In this document: positions 1 through 10,851 of the stretch, one piece after another
Layout of the letters: every line of letters starts with the position of its first letter
Numbering within the stretch: position 1 is the stretch's first letter
Source of the DNA: Rheum nobile
Taxonomy: Eukaryota > Streptophyta > Magnoliopsida > Caryophyllales > Polygonaceae
Assembly (NCBI GenBank): GCA_027886185.1
Contig: WOAB01000127.1
Location: 868,001 to 932,000, forward strand
Direction: 5' to 3'
DNA length: 64,000 bases
Position numbers and translations under genes: made by a program
The notes under the pieces: model-generated
The model's input: the letters and a program-made list of their open reading frames with translations, nothing else
Database searches by the model: none
Told to the model about the DNA's origin: nothing

Positions 1-1182
1 GTCAGAAAACGACGTGTCGACGTTTGAGAGAAGACCGATTCTAGTCGACGAAATGGCCTGATTCGTTTCCGTTTCCTTTAGCGATTCGGAGAGTACCCAA
101 TTCACACAAAATAAATTATAATTAGATAATTTATTTCGAAACGGAAAATTGAATGAGGTCTCAGGTCTATGCTGATTTGTATTTAAATTGATCAAAATCG
201 AATAAATCAATCGTCAAAATTAACTTAATTATAGTAGAGTATTTGCACGACACAATTAATCCTCTAACCACATGTTCTAACAACCTTAAAACAAATTAAT
301 TAATTAATTTACAGCTTCTAATAACCAATTTTGATTATATACATTATATAGTTTTAAAATGCTAATATTATGATTTTCCTTATCAAAATATTTCACAAAT
401 AATATGATTAATTTTAATACTACTTATATTGATCTTATATTAATTTAGCTAAGCTAATTTATATTAATTAAATTAAATTATTCAAATTAAAAATAAGAAT
501 AAAAATCGCAAACAACTCATTTACCGCAAAAATAGACTACACGAGGAGCAATTTTCGCAAGGCTCATCCGGGGACCAAATGACGACGAAACAGAACGAGG
601 CTGGTGACATTGGATTATTTTCAACGCGTAATTTCCCTAGCACTTGAAATCGGAGTCGGAGGTGGTCCGTGGTGGCCGAAAAGTGTTGATGAACAGAGGG
701 TGTCGCATCACTTTTCCAGAAAACGCTTAGATCGAGCCTAATTGAGCGGCTCATTGGTGGCTCAAACGACGTCCAAATCGAGCAAGGCCAGAGGATATGG
801 ACTCTGTGGCATTTCAAGATATCTCCAGATGTGGTAGGTTGTGGAAGAGCACGAGAAATGAAGCCGAAAATCGCCGTTTACAGAGGCCAACGAAAATAGA
901 GGAGACAAGTTGATATTCGATCGGTTTTTGGATGAATTGGATGCCTAAATCGCATCGATTTGGTTCGTATTTATAGGATTTTTTTAGCTTTGAATATCCT
1001 TGGCATAATCCCACAAACATCTTCTTCCAAATCATCCGGATGACAATGAATTTTGAAAATTTCAATTCGACCGGTTAATGGACGACAATTAGTTCTCAGA
1101 CAAAGTCCCATCGTTTTCGTCCATATTAACACCAATTGATGGAGGGGTTCAATGCATAAGATTCTCCTCTTCAATGCCCATG
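1..1182 (-). repeat. Left flank of A: probable relic LTR, H-like family
   Basis: AT-rich to about 540, then mixed composition; I see no gene. Just left of the A insertion (about 1160-1182) the text resembles LTR H around 44080-44100 (a 'CTCCTCTT..AAT..CCCATGG' block), and the sequence continues that resemblance on the other side of A from 52634. This suggests A landed in an old LTR of the H/G family lying on the minus strand, whose other end is outside the window. Judged by eye only, so tentative. Confidence 0.4.
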
Positions 1183-2127
1183 TGATGGCTCCTTACCCTT
1201 ACCCTTGACGACGAAGGACGAGGAAGACAAGATGAGTGTCCACTCCAACAGACCCGTGACCAGAGCGCGAGCCAGAGCCATCGCGCAAGCCACCCAATCC
1301 ATGGTCACGAGATGCCTCGGAAGCTTCGACAACATCATTGAGCCCATAGGCGTGACCGCAATCATGTTTTTGGGTTTTTAGGTTATTTACCCGAGACGTC
1401 GCGGCGCGCGCTTCGTGTGACACTCCATGTGTTGCGCGCTTTAGATGACATTGTCCTCGCATTGCCCTTGCAGCGCGCTCCGCGTGACACTCCTTGTGTG
1501 GCGCCTTATGCCGTGCGCTCCCTGGCATGCGCCCCCTATCTCATTTTCTATCTGTAAGCGTTTTGAGGTTATTTGGATATTTTTAGACTATTTTGGGAAA
1601 TTTTCTATTTTGAGGATTTTATGCTTGATGTGGCGTGTCATGTGTCATGGGCCGCATGTCCATGCCTGATAGTTATTTCCCATTGAGACAATTACGCTTA
1701 ATTGCTTAAGTTTATCAAAGTTGAGGTTTATCTCCTTGCTTGAGCTTTAGGTGTCCCCTATCTTGTTGTGGTTTATATATCAATTAAGCTCATCTCTTCG
1801 AGTCACTCATCTCTCTGAGTCCAAGAACCGATAATCACTTTGATTGTCATCAAGATCCTCTCTTGGATCTCTTTCGTCCATTAGTTTGGTCGCTACACGC
1901 TCGATCTCTTTCGAGTGTCTCTTCAACCGAATTCCTCTCGGGTTTTTGTGCAATTCATCAAGGATGTGCATCCAAGGCTTCCACGGAAACCACGAGAGAA
2001 AATTTATCACTTTGGCGAGCAAAAAACCTCGAAGGCATTGTGAAGACGAAAGCTTTTTGCTTGGCTTGGCTTGGCTTAGTTGCGTTCCCGGACAGTTGCG
2101 ATCGACTCGACGGGGACTTTCACATCA
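1183..2127 (+). repeat. A 5' LTR
   Basis: 945 bp, matching the 3' LTR at 51613-52633 along its length. It contains GC-rich repeated words of the type CGCGCGCTTCGYGTGACACTCC around 1390-1530. It lacks a stretch of roughly 65-70 bp, present at about 52125-52180 in the 3' LTR, that holds a TATA box. Confidence 0.85.
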
Positions 2128-2129
2128 AC

Positions 2130-2143
2130 TGGTATCAGAGCCA
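2130..2143 (+). other. A primer binding site (tRNA-iMet)
   Basis: TGGTATCAGAGCCA, two bases after the 5' LTR end; it is complementary to the 3' end of plant initiator methionine tRNA and would prime minus-strand DNA synthesis. Confidence 0.85.
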
Positions 2144-3086
2144 TTGTCAAGCTGAGTTCTCTTTGTCTTTTCTTGGAATCTTGAAAATTTTTACTTGCGT
2201 AAAAATCCTTTCTTGAAAATGTTACCCACCGCCGCTCGCCCCACCGCCTGCTCCGCTACCCGCGCTACAGCTTCCGCCACCCACCACGCGCATTCACTCG
2301 TGAATGTCGCCACCGCAGCTGAGTCTTACTTACACCCTAATTTATTCTTGGCCTCCAAGAATCCTATCTTTGACTTTTCAAACTTTATTAGCCAAATCTT
2401 ATCTATTTTCTTTAATATCAAATATCTTCTTTCCTTGCAAGTAGATATATTTTCCTTTTAATTCTTGTGATGTTTTTCTCTTTCTTATTATTTGGATAGA
2501 ATTGCATGCTAGATTTTTATTTCCTTTTAATTTGTTGCATGTCTCTCTCTCTCTGTCTCTTCTATTTCAAGGCAATTCTATCTTGTGAGATTCTATCTTA
2601 CAAAAAGTCTTGCGGTCGATTAAATAAAACATTGTCTTCCAAGAGAACCCTAAAATTTCAAAGGAAGAGAAAAAGGAAAGCCTTAGGCAATCTAGGCGAA
2701 GCCTATTCAGTACGGCGCAAGATCAACTAAGCCTATATCTCTGTATCTTCCTACGCAACACAACAACTAAAGGTATCAACTTTCTTGCTTGCGTTTTCTT
2801 GCCAACTAATTTTAAAGATTTGAACTTGGTTGCTTGAATTGTTTGGATAAGGACACTTGTTTGGATTGTTTGATTGCTATCTTTTGCTTCAAGCCATACG
2901 TCAAACCTCTCCCTCCTCACGAGAAGCCAAAAGTTGTTTCCTTTACGCGGGAAATTTTTCTTGGTTCCTTGTTAGACAATGACTTGGTTTGCCCTTGGTT
3001 CTTTTGCTTTAATTTGTTTGATCTCTTGCTTGTTTAATGATACGTGTAGGTAGCTTCTCCATGGAAACTTCGAGCTAGACCGCTAC
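2144..3086 (+). other. A 5' leader
   Basis: Untranslated leader of A up to the B insertion (3082-3086 is the GCTAC target duplication). There is a short Ala/Thr-rich open stretch from the ATG at 2219 to 2461, but it has no recognisable Gag feature and soon ends. The rest is T-rich with no supported gene. Confidence 0.5.
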
Positions 3087-4495
3087 TGATAGGTGTTATT
3101 TCATACACCTTTACTAGCAACTATTAGCATGATTTGGAGGAGTTTTGGATGAGTTTTGGTGCTAAGTCTGTAATCTGGAAGTTGTGGAGAGAAGTGAAGA
3201 TATCCCAGGATTTACATCTTAGATGGAGATGGAGCTGCTGGAGCATACTTGGAGAAGACTACCAAACACTTGGTAGGATTGAAGAGCAGTAGAAGAGAAG
3301 AAGAGGAGCTGAAGAAGCTGAAGGAGTGAGCTCACCGCCCCGCGCCAGATTCACCGCGGCCCGGCAGTGATTCCCAGAGAAGGTTGAAGCCCCGCGCTAG
3401 AGGAAGCCACCGCCCAGCGGTGGAGAGCCTGATGCCCCGCGGTGGATCTCACCGCCCCGCGGTGGCCGTGTTTAATGCCTCGCGCCAGAAGACTGTTACT
3501 TTCCTTTTATTTCGTTTAGACTTTATTTTATTATTATTCTGTTTCCTTTATTGTTTGCATTAGTTTAACCTAGTTTCCTAAGACTATTTAAGCCCTCTTT
3601 CTAGGTTAAGAGACACATATAGACACAGAGAGACTTTTTACCTACACACGATTTTTCAGACGTTATTTAACATTAGAGTTTTTCATCCCCTTTGATGGAG
3701 AACTAACTTTCCCTTGTTCTACTAGATGTGTGAAGCAGTACAGTTGATGTGTTTGTGAGATTTCTATTCCTTGTTCTTATCCTTATAAGTGTTGGTTTGA
3801 TTCTCTTGGTTATATTGATTATTGACTTCTTGTTGTTCTTCTTAGCCTGATCAACTAGGTTGAATGCTTTTTTATCAATTGCTAGGATTTCATATAGGGG
3901 TTCCGAGTGCATATCTAGTGGCAAACACGATTGTGCGTATAGGGGTTCCGAGCGTACAATCGTGAGTGAGAATCAGTTACATGCGAGTATTAGTACGTCC
4001 TTCTATTTGCATGTATCCTATATCCTTGTATGCATTGATATTGCTGTGTTGGTGGTAAAGTATACTGACAACTGTGAGAATCAGTGGTATTTTATCATTG
4101 GCATAGTAATAAGTCTATTGACAACTGTGAGAATCAATAGTACTTAAGATCAGGGTGGGAACAACTATAAGGATAGTAAAAGAACTTGGATTAAACAGAT
4201 TTCTGTGATCAAATTATATCTCTGTACTGTGGATCTCGCTCTAGTAGGACTACTTTCCCTCATTATATTTCCTCAACTAAACCAAACTTGTTTGCTTTGC
4301 TTGCTTTGTGTTCTCTTGATAACTAAACCCCCCGTTCGTGTTACTTGTCATTCACACTTGCATACTTCATCGATCTTCCCTGTGGGTTTGACCCTTACTT
4401 GTCTGCTATACTTCTGTTTAGTGGGTCTGTTAGGATATTTTACTTTGACTAGGCTAAGCAACGATACTTGCACTGCGCACTTTTAGCCACCGTCA
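3087..4495 (+). repeat. B 5' LTR
   Basis: 1409 bp, TGATAGG...CCGTCA. Between 3330 and 3490 it carries several GC-rich words (CCGCCCCGCGGTGG and variants). Compared with the 3' LTR it has one extra 20-bp word unit near 3450 and lacks a 6-bp GATGGA repeat. A TATA-like CTATTTAAG lies at about 3584. Confidence 0.92.
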
Positions 4496-4499
4496 CATT

Positions 4500-4517
4500 T
4501 GGCACCGTTGCCGGGGA
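4500..4517 (+). other. B primer binding site (tRNA-Asp-like)
   Basis: TGGCACCGTTGCCGGGGA, four bases after the LTR; it differs at one base from the tRNA-Asp-complementary site usual in Athila elements. Confidence 0.8.
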
Positions 4518-4572
4518 AGGTTTCTGTTTTGTTGTGTGTTTTTGTGATTGATTTTTGGTGGAGACCTATCTT

Positions 4573-6672
4573 ATGGTCGACACTCGTTCTACTGACTCTC
4601 CTCTCGTAGCTTTTGATCCAGAAGTCGACAGATCGTTCCGTGCGAACCTACGCGATCAAGGAGAAGAAGAAGTCGAGGTTGAGGTCGTTGAGCCGACTGA
4701 GCCAATTAACATCCCTACTGTCGCAATGGCTGAGACTCTGAGAGAATTGACTGAGCCGAATATTGGAGCATAACCCCTAGCTGTCGTCATCCCTGCACTT
4801 GGCGAAGGGGTGAACTTCGAGTTGAAGTCGGGAGTTGTTGCTTATCTTTCTAAGTTCCACGGTTTGAGTGGAGAGGACCCGATCTCTCACCTGGGCAAGT
4901 TTCACAATGTATGCATGACTATGAAGCCCAGGAACGTGACGGAAGACCAAATCAAGATGAGAGCTTTTGGTTTCTCCCTGCTAGACTCTGCGAGTGATTG
5001 GTATTATCATCTGCCGCCAGGAACCATAGATACCTGGAATAAACTGCACAAGGCATTCCTGGACAAGTACTTTCCAACGAAGAAGGCGAATGCCTTGAAA
5101 AAGGCAATTGCCAATATTGAGCAGGCTGGTGATGAGATGCTGTATGATTATCTTGAGAGGTACAAGAGGCTTTGCTCTAGCTGCCCATTCCATGGGTACG
5201 CCAAGAAGGACCTTGTCCTCTATTTACACAATGGTCTGCTGGATCAAGAGCGACGGATGGTTGACGCTGCATGCGGTGGAAGCATTCTGAATCTGACACC
5301 GGATGCAGCCATGGAGAGATTCCAGGAGATGAGTGAGAGCACTAGGAGTTTCGGGAAGACATACCAGAGAAAGGCGGTCAATGCTGTGACCCCTGCAGGA
5401 CCAAGCCCAGTATTGACTGAGCTAGCTGAGCTGAAAGAGATAGTGAAGAGGATGACAAATCAGAATGCCCCTCAACAAGTCAAGGCATGTGGACTTTGCG
5501 CTGATCAATACCACCCCACCGACGCTTGTCCTCAGCTGCAGGAGGAGGGTGTTGCTGAAGTTAATGCTATAGGAGGTTATGGACCCCCTAGACCACAGTT
5601 TGGTGGACAACCCAATTATAATCCGAGAGGGCGAGACCACCCAGGTTTTAGATGGAGTGACCCTCAAGGTGGTCAACAGCCAGTGCAACAACAACAATAC
5701 CAGCCGACACAACAACAGTACCAACAGAGAGCCCCATACCAACAGAGGCCCCAAGGCCAAAGCTCTGGGGCTTCTACTGAGGATATGCTCAGAACTTTGA
5801 CTCAGCATTTCGCCACACACGTGCAGGCTACTGAGTCAAGTTTGAAGAACATGGAGAGACAAATTGGTCAGTTAGCTGATGCTGTGACTAAGATCGACCA
5901 AAGGACTTCCAACTCCCTACCCTCTCAGACTACTGTGAACCCTAGAGAGAACGTGAGTGCTATCACGCTCAGAAGTGGTAAGAAGTTGGTCATTGCTCCT
6001 ATTGCTGAAGAGGAGAACGAGATTGTGAAGGAGAAAATCACCGGACGCCCCGCGGTGGATGCTACCGCGGCCCGGCCAGAAATTGAAGGAGGAGCCACTA
6101 AAGAAGACCTATTGGTACCGCCCCACGGCGATCCTCACTGCGTCCCGGCGGCTGGTACCAGTAATCTCACCGCGACCCCACCGCCCCGCGGCGATGACCA
6201 ACGCCCCGCGGTGGTTCTGCCGCGATCTGGCCCTCAAAAATCTATCTCCGCTGAAGAAACCTATGTTGATGATTATGTTCGCCCCGTGTTTCCCCCTCTG
6301 GGTTCCGAGAAGCCACCAGCACCTTTCCCTGAGGCGCTGAAGGCCAAGAGAGTAGCTGACGACAGTGACTTGTTCGAGACATTTCGGGACTGTGAGGTGA
6401 ACATTCCCCTGATCAAGCTTATCAAGGCTATCCCTCGATATGCCAAGTTCTTGAAGGAGCTGTGGACCGTGAAGAGGACTCAGAAGCAGAAGGCTCAAAA
6501 GGAGATTCCAATGAGTGAACATGTGTCAGCAGTGGTTCAGAGACGCATGCCTGAGAAGTGCAAGGATCCAGGTACATTTACTATTCCTATCACTATAGGT
6601 GAGCATCGATTTGAGAAAGTCTTGTTAGACTTGGGTGCCTCAATTAATGTGTTACCCTATTCTTTGATTTAG
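4573..6672 (+). pseudogene. B Gag with start of protease
   Basis: Structural Gag of an Athila-type element, which would assemble the virus-like particle and package RNA. I take the start as the ATG at 4573, beginning MVDTRSTDSP, typical of Athila Gag; upstream starts are non-ATG. The frame is cut by TAA at 4771-4773 and resumes in frame to TAG at 6670-6672. Downstream of the first stop lies the retrotransposon Gag domain (4830-5340, with the 'WYYHLPPGTIDTW' and 'FLDKYFP' blocks), then a zinc knuckle C-x2-C-x4-H-x4-C (CGLCADQYHPTDAC, about 5490-5530), a Gln/Tyr-rich linker (5560-5760) and, near 6620-6660, the protease active-site triplet Asp-Leu-Gly. GC-rich words are inserted in frame at 6043-6230 without breaking the frame. 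Confidence 0.85.
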
Positions 6673-7392
6673 GATTTAGGAATAGGACCCTTGCATGATT
6701 CTAACATTGTTATACAACTTGCTGATGGTTCTTGTGTACCCCCTAAGGGTGTTGTGGAAAATGTTCTTGTGAGGATAGGCTCTTTGATTTTTCCTACTGA
6801 CTTCTTTGTTATGGATATGGACTATGATGAGCAGGTCGCTCCAGTTATGCTAGGACGACCTTTTATGAAAATATCCATGACAAAGATTGATGTAGACAGT
6901 GGAACTTTGACTATGGAATTTGATGGAATAATTTTTGAGCATAATATTCATAAAGCCAACTCCATTGAATTTCCTACCCCTTGCTACATTAGTGATATTG
7001 ATAATCATGTGCCTGAAAATGTTAAACTTGATGCAGTAGAGACCATAGTTGATTGTTCCTCTATTGATGAACCTATTGAGTCGCATGAGTTACATGTTGG
7101 TGATGTCTTGTTGGATGACATAGGAGATTCCATTCCCTTCATTTTGGGCACTCGCCCCCCTGCACTAACCATACAAGGCTGTAAGCCTTTATCCAATGAT
7201 GTGCAGCATATTCAGATCGAGCCATATCGGCCCCCACATCGCTCTAAGTATGGGGGAGATACTCCAAAGGAAGTAAGCATGGAGTCAATGGCAAAGAGGG
7301 AGCATGATCTAAGGTTTAAACCTTTCCATGAGAGATCTCAACATGAAGAGACGAGTAGGAGAATTCCGAGGGGATCCTACATCAGATGGTAG
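6673..7392 (+). pseudogene. B aspartic protease, C-terminal part
   Basis: Continues the Gag frame directly after the TAG at 6670-6672. It shows the retroviral-type aspartic protease second half, including the MLGRPFM block near 6847 and the I-D-V-x-S-G-T-L-T-M-E-F strand that follows in Athila proteases. The active site Asp-Leu-Gly-Ala-Ser lies just upstream of the stop, so the stop separates it from the rest of the fold. The frame ends at 7392 before any reverse transcriptase sequence; in an autonomous Athila RT would follow. Whether the stop is read through or is decay cannot be told from one copy. Confidence 0.75.
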
Positions 7393-7438
7393 TTGATTTG
7401 CAGTACGTCGAGCCAACGACGATAACCAAGACGTTGTC

Positions 7439-7452
7439 CGGGAGGCAACCCG
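7439..7452 (+). other. Conserved hairpin CGGGAGGCAACCCG in B
   Basis: A 14-nt stem-loop (CGGG/CCCG around AGGCAA) 46 bases after the protease stop. The identical 14-mer occurs in C (18217-18230, minus strand) at the same relative place, after the coding region. Confidence 0.7.
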
Positions 7453-8230
7453 TGTTAGTCTTTCTTTGATTTGATTTTTTTTTTCCTTAGATTATTTTCG
7501 TAGTTTATTTTGCTTTGTTTCGTTCGCCTGTTACTCACATTTCAGGTACGAAAGTAAACTTGAGAAGAGACGTTGTGCCCAGCCATTCCCACCGCCTCGC
7601 GACGTTCCTCACCGCCCCGCGGTGGAGGTCAGGTATGATTTCTCGACTCTATAAAAAAAAAACAAGAATAAAGGGCCCCGAAAAAACCTTAAACGGGTGA
7701 GCAAAATTTTTATTTCTTGAGTGGTAACTAAGGTTTTGACGGATTGGGCCACCTTTGGGCCAATATTTTTCTTTGGGTCATGGTACATACCCGGCCCCAT
7801 CATCCCTTCCTTCCCTTTCACCTTTCCCCTAACCTAGCCCCCACTATCTCACACCCTCCATTCTCACGCCTCCCTCAAGCTCCCAAGACATTATCCCCCA
7901 CTCTCCCACAACCCCTCTCGACCTTGAGCCAAATCTAGCCCAAATCCCCCAATTTGGAGTCTAGCCTCACAAACAAGCCAAACACATCCCCACCGCGTCG
8001 TTGTAGTCCCGCCTCGCTGTCGCTCCGCCCCGCGTTGTACCCGCTTCGCGTCGCTGTTGCCACTACCCCGCGTCGACCTCGCCGCGACCCGGCCAGACCT
8101 CCCAGTTGTCCTCACCGCGACCCGGCGATTCATCCACCGCCCTGCGTTGAGGCATCCAGGAGTCATCGTTTGTGCTCGTTTGTAAGTCCCCTTGGCTGCC
8201 CTTTGTTTTGAGCAATTCACTTCTTTACTT
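7453..8230 (+). other. B inter-ORF region with GC-rich words
   Basis: No gene. It holds word clusters CACCGCCCCGCGGTGG (about 7590-7625) and many CCGC(C)CCGCG variants at 7990-8150, plus a pyrimidine-rich tract at 7790-7950 ahead of the env-like ORF. Confidence 0.6.
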
Positions 8231-8848
8231 ATGGCACCTAAAGGCAAGAAGCAAGTGTCTCCGAGGGATGAGAGTGAGGTTTATAACATTGTGAAGGAGA
8301 GGAAGGTGTTGGCTTCTAAGTTCTTTGATATGCCGACCTTGGCCGAGATGGGAATGCTGGCGTGTGTGTCCATGTGCTTGGCACAGTGTGGGTTAGGGAA
8401 GTTTCTGAACAAGGCTGCCCCTGCATATCCAGAGCTTTGCTACCGGTTCATCGCCACTTTCAAGAGGTACTCTATTGGCTCGGACGACAAGCATCTGCTG
8501 AGGGTCACGTTCACCTACAATGGGTGTGACTACTCTTTGTCTCCTAAGGTGGTACGTGATGCCCTGGGCATTACAAAGCTATCAACTGATGGGTGGTCTG
8601 GTGGCATTCTAGAGTCAGAGATGATGGAGTTCTGGAGGGCTGCTATGGGCCGAACGTTCAGGAAGGCCCAGGAGATAAATTTGAAGCTGGTGAACCCATT
8701 TTTCTTTAGACCAGGGACTACTTCGGGAGGTTCCCACCACCACCACCATCAGGCCCACAGTAAGTTTATTTCTTCTTCCCCTATATCATTTGATGTTCTC
8801 TTCTACATTGAGGACAATGTGCGGTTTAAGTATGGGGGATGGATATAG
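8231..8848 (+). CDS. B env-like / plant-transposon-protein ORF
   Basis: 205 residues from the ATG at 8231 (MAPKGKKQ). It is not Gag or Pol. The middle part (about residues 60-130) has a pattern of the kind 'FYxxF...L.VtfnG..ysLSPkvVrdALGI' also found in the third ORF of SIRE elements (D 33700-34000, K 55630-55760) and, in the families I know, in 'putative plant transposon protein' domains of Athila ORF3. It has a run of His residues near residue 185. I see no signal peptide or membrane segment, so 'envelope' would be a positional label only. The ORF is intact in an element that has lost pol, suggesting recent activity in trans. Confidence 0.6.
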   Translation: MAPKGKKQVSPRDESEVYNIVKERKVLASKFFDMPTLAEMGMLACVSMCLAQCGLGKFLNKAAPAYPELCYRFIATFKRYSIGSDDKHLLRVTFTYNGCDYSLSPKVVRDALGITKLSTDGWSGGILESEMMEFWRAAMGRTFRKAQEINLKLVNPFFFRPGTTSGGSHHHHHQAHSKFISSSPISFDVLFYIEDNVRFKYGGWI

Positions 8849-9437
8849 ACTTGCTATCTATCTAGCTAGTGTACATAGCTTTGATTCTGCATTTTGTTTT
8901 CTGCATTTCTGTTTTGTAATTTTGCATTCAGATTTCTTTTAAAAAAAAAAACAAAAAAGCCAAAAAGAAGTAAAAAGGCAATAAAAATCCTGGGCTGAGC
9001 TGAAAACCCAAAACGACAGTTCAGGTAAAAAGCAGGTAGTCCGGCTGGTATAGACCAGGGCAAAAGTGGACTGGAGTGATGTGAGTATTTGTGAGATATC
9101 TAGCAAAATGAAATGAGTGGCTTGGTGAAAACCCGAAAGGGCGCCTTGGCAAGATGAGCGTAAAAGAAGAAGAGTGATTCTAGGATTTCTCGATATTCCT
9201 TGGTGAGGTGTCATAAGAAGAGGTGGTATAAAGAGTTCGGGTAGGCCACTCTGGAGCGATAAGGAGCTAGATTGGAGTTAGGATTAGATTATCTTTGCAT
9301 CACTTATTTTGGTTGTCTGGAGCTTATTGTTGATATGTTGTAGTTGCTAGTGTCATATTTTCTTGTACTTCCTGAGGCCTTGGTGTTGATTGAGAGAGTG
9401 AGTTTTTCTTTAGCTTACTCGGGACGAGTAAAGGTCT
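8849..9437 (+). other. B 3' untranslated region
   Basis: No coding sequence. It begins with a short duplicate of the polypurine motif (AAGTATGGGGGATGG, about 8828) preceded by ACATTGAGGACAATGT, both common in Athila. It contains the 30-nt block 9121-9150 that is identical to C. Confidence 0.6.
9121..9150 (+). other. 30-nt block shared with C, GAAA-tetraloop hairpin
   Basis: Contains CCCGAAAGGG, a three-pair stem closed by a GAAA (GNRA) loop. All 30 nt match the reverse complement of 17302-17331 in element C. Such identity in otherwise diverged 3' UTRs suggests an RNA-level role; that is inference. Confidence 0.65.
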
Positions 9438-9452
9438 AAGTATGGGGGAATT
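9438..9452 (+). other. B polypurine tract
   Basis: AAGTATGGGGGAATT immediately before the 3' LTR; primes plus-strand synthesis. Confidence 0.8.
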
Positions 9453-10846
9453 TGATAGGTTTTATTTCATACACCTTTACTAGCAACTATTAGCATGATT
9501 TGGAGGAGTTTTGGATGAGTTTTGGTGCTAAGTCTGTAATCTTGAAGTTGTGGAGAGAAGTGAAGATATCCCAGGATTTACAGCTTAGATGGAGATGGAG
9601 ATGGAGCTGCTGGAGCATACTTGGAGAAGACTACCAAACACTTGGTAGGATTGAAGAGCAGCAAAAGAGAAGAAGAGGAGCTGAAGAAGCTGAAGGAGTG
9701 AGCTCACCGCCCCGCGCCAGATTCACCGCGGCCCGGCGGTGATTCCCAAAGAAGGTTGAAGCCCCGCGCCAGAGGAAGCCACCGCCCAGCGGTGGAGAGC
9801 CTGATGCCCCGCGGTGGCCGTGTTTAATGCCTCGCGCCAGAAGACTGTTACTTTCCTTTTATTTCGTTTAGACTTTATTTTATTATTATTCTGTTTCCTT
9901 TATTGTTTGCATTAGTTTAACCTAGTTTCCTAAGACTATTTAAGCCCTCTTTCTAGGTTAAGAGACACATATAGACACAGAGAGACTTTTTACCTACACA
10001 CGATTTTTCAGACGTTATTTCACATTAGAGTTTTTCATCCCCTTTGATGGAGAACTAACTTTCCCTTGTTCTACTAGATGTGTGAAGCAGTACAGTTGAT
10101 GTGTTTGTGAGATTTCTATTCCTTGTTCTTATCCTTATAAGTGTTGGTTTGATTCTCTTGGTTATATTGATTATTGACTTCTTGTTGTTCTTATTAGCCT
10201 GATCAACTAGGTTGAATGCTTTTTATCAATTGCTAGGATTTCATATAGGGGTTCCGAGTGCATATCTAGTGGCAAACACGATTGTGCGTATAGGGGTTCC
10301 GAGCGTACAATCGTGAGTGAGAATCAGTTGCATGCGAGTATTAGTACGTCCTTCTATTTGCATGTATCCTATATCCTTGTGTGCATTGCTATTGCTGTGT
10401 TGGTGGTAAAGTATACTGACAACTGTGAGAATCAGTGGTATTTTATCATTGGCATAGTAATAAGTCTATTGACAACTGTGAGAATCAATAGTACTTAAGA
10501 TCAGGGTGGGAACAACTATAAGGATAGTAAAAGAACTTGGATTAAATAGATTTCTGTGATCAAATTATATCTCTGTACTGTGGATCTCGCTCTAGTAGGA
10601 CTACTCTCCCTCATTATATTTCCTTAACTAAACCAAACTTGTTTGCTTTGCTTGCTTTGTGTTCTCTTGATAACTAAACCCTCCGTTCGTGTTACTTGTC
10701 ATTCACACTTGCATACTTCATCGATCTTCCCTGTGGGTTCGACCCTTACTTGTCTGCTATACTTTTGTTTAGTGGGTCTGTTAGGATATTTTACTTTGAC
10801 TAGGCTAAGCAACGATACTTGCACTGCGCACTTTTAGCCACCGTCA
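9453..10846 (+). repeat. B 3' LTR
   Basis: 1394 bp, nearly identical to 3087-4495, followed by the target duplication GCTAC (10847-10851). Confidence 0.92.
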
Positions 10847-10851
10847 GCTAC

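Larger units (their letters stand above)
3087..10846 (+). mobile_element. Element B: Athila-like non-autonomous LTR retrotransposon (gag-protease only)
   Basis: 7760 bp, LTRs 3087-4495 and 9453-10846, flanked by GCTAC at 3082-3086 and 10847-10851. It has a tRNA-Asp-like primer site and a GGGGGAA polypurine tract. The internal region holds Gag and protease, a conserved hairpin, a small env-like ORF and a long 3' UTR. No reverse transcriptase, RNase H or integrase motif is present in any frame. By eye about 20 substitutions separate the LTRs, so insertion is fairly recent. It disrupts the A gag leader. Confidence 0.9.

Noticed and set aside
5422..5820. Minus-strand ORF with Leu-rich, membrane-like composition
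   Set aside because: Antisense of the Gln-rich linker in B Gag; composition artefact.
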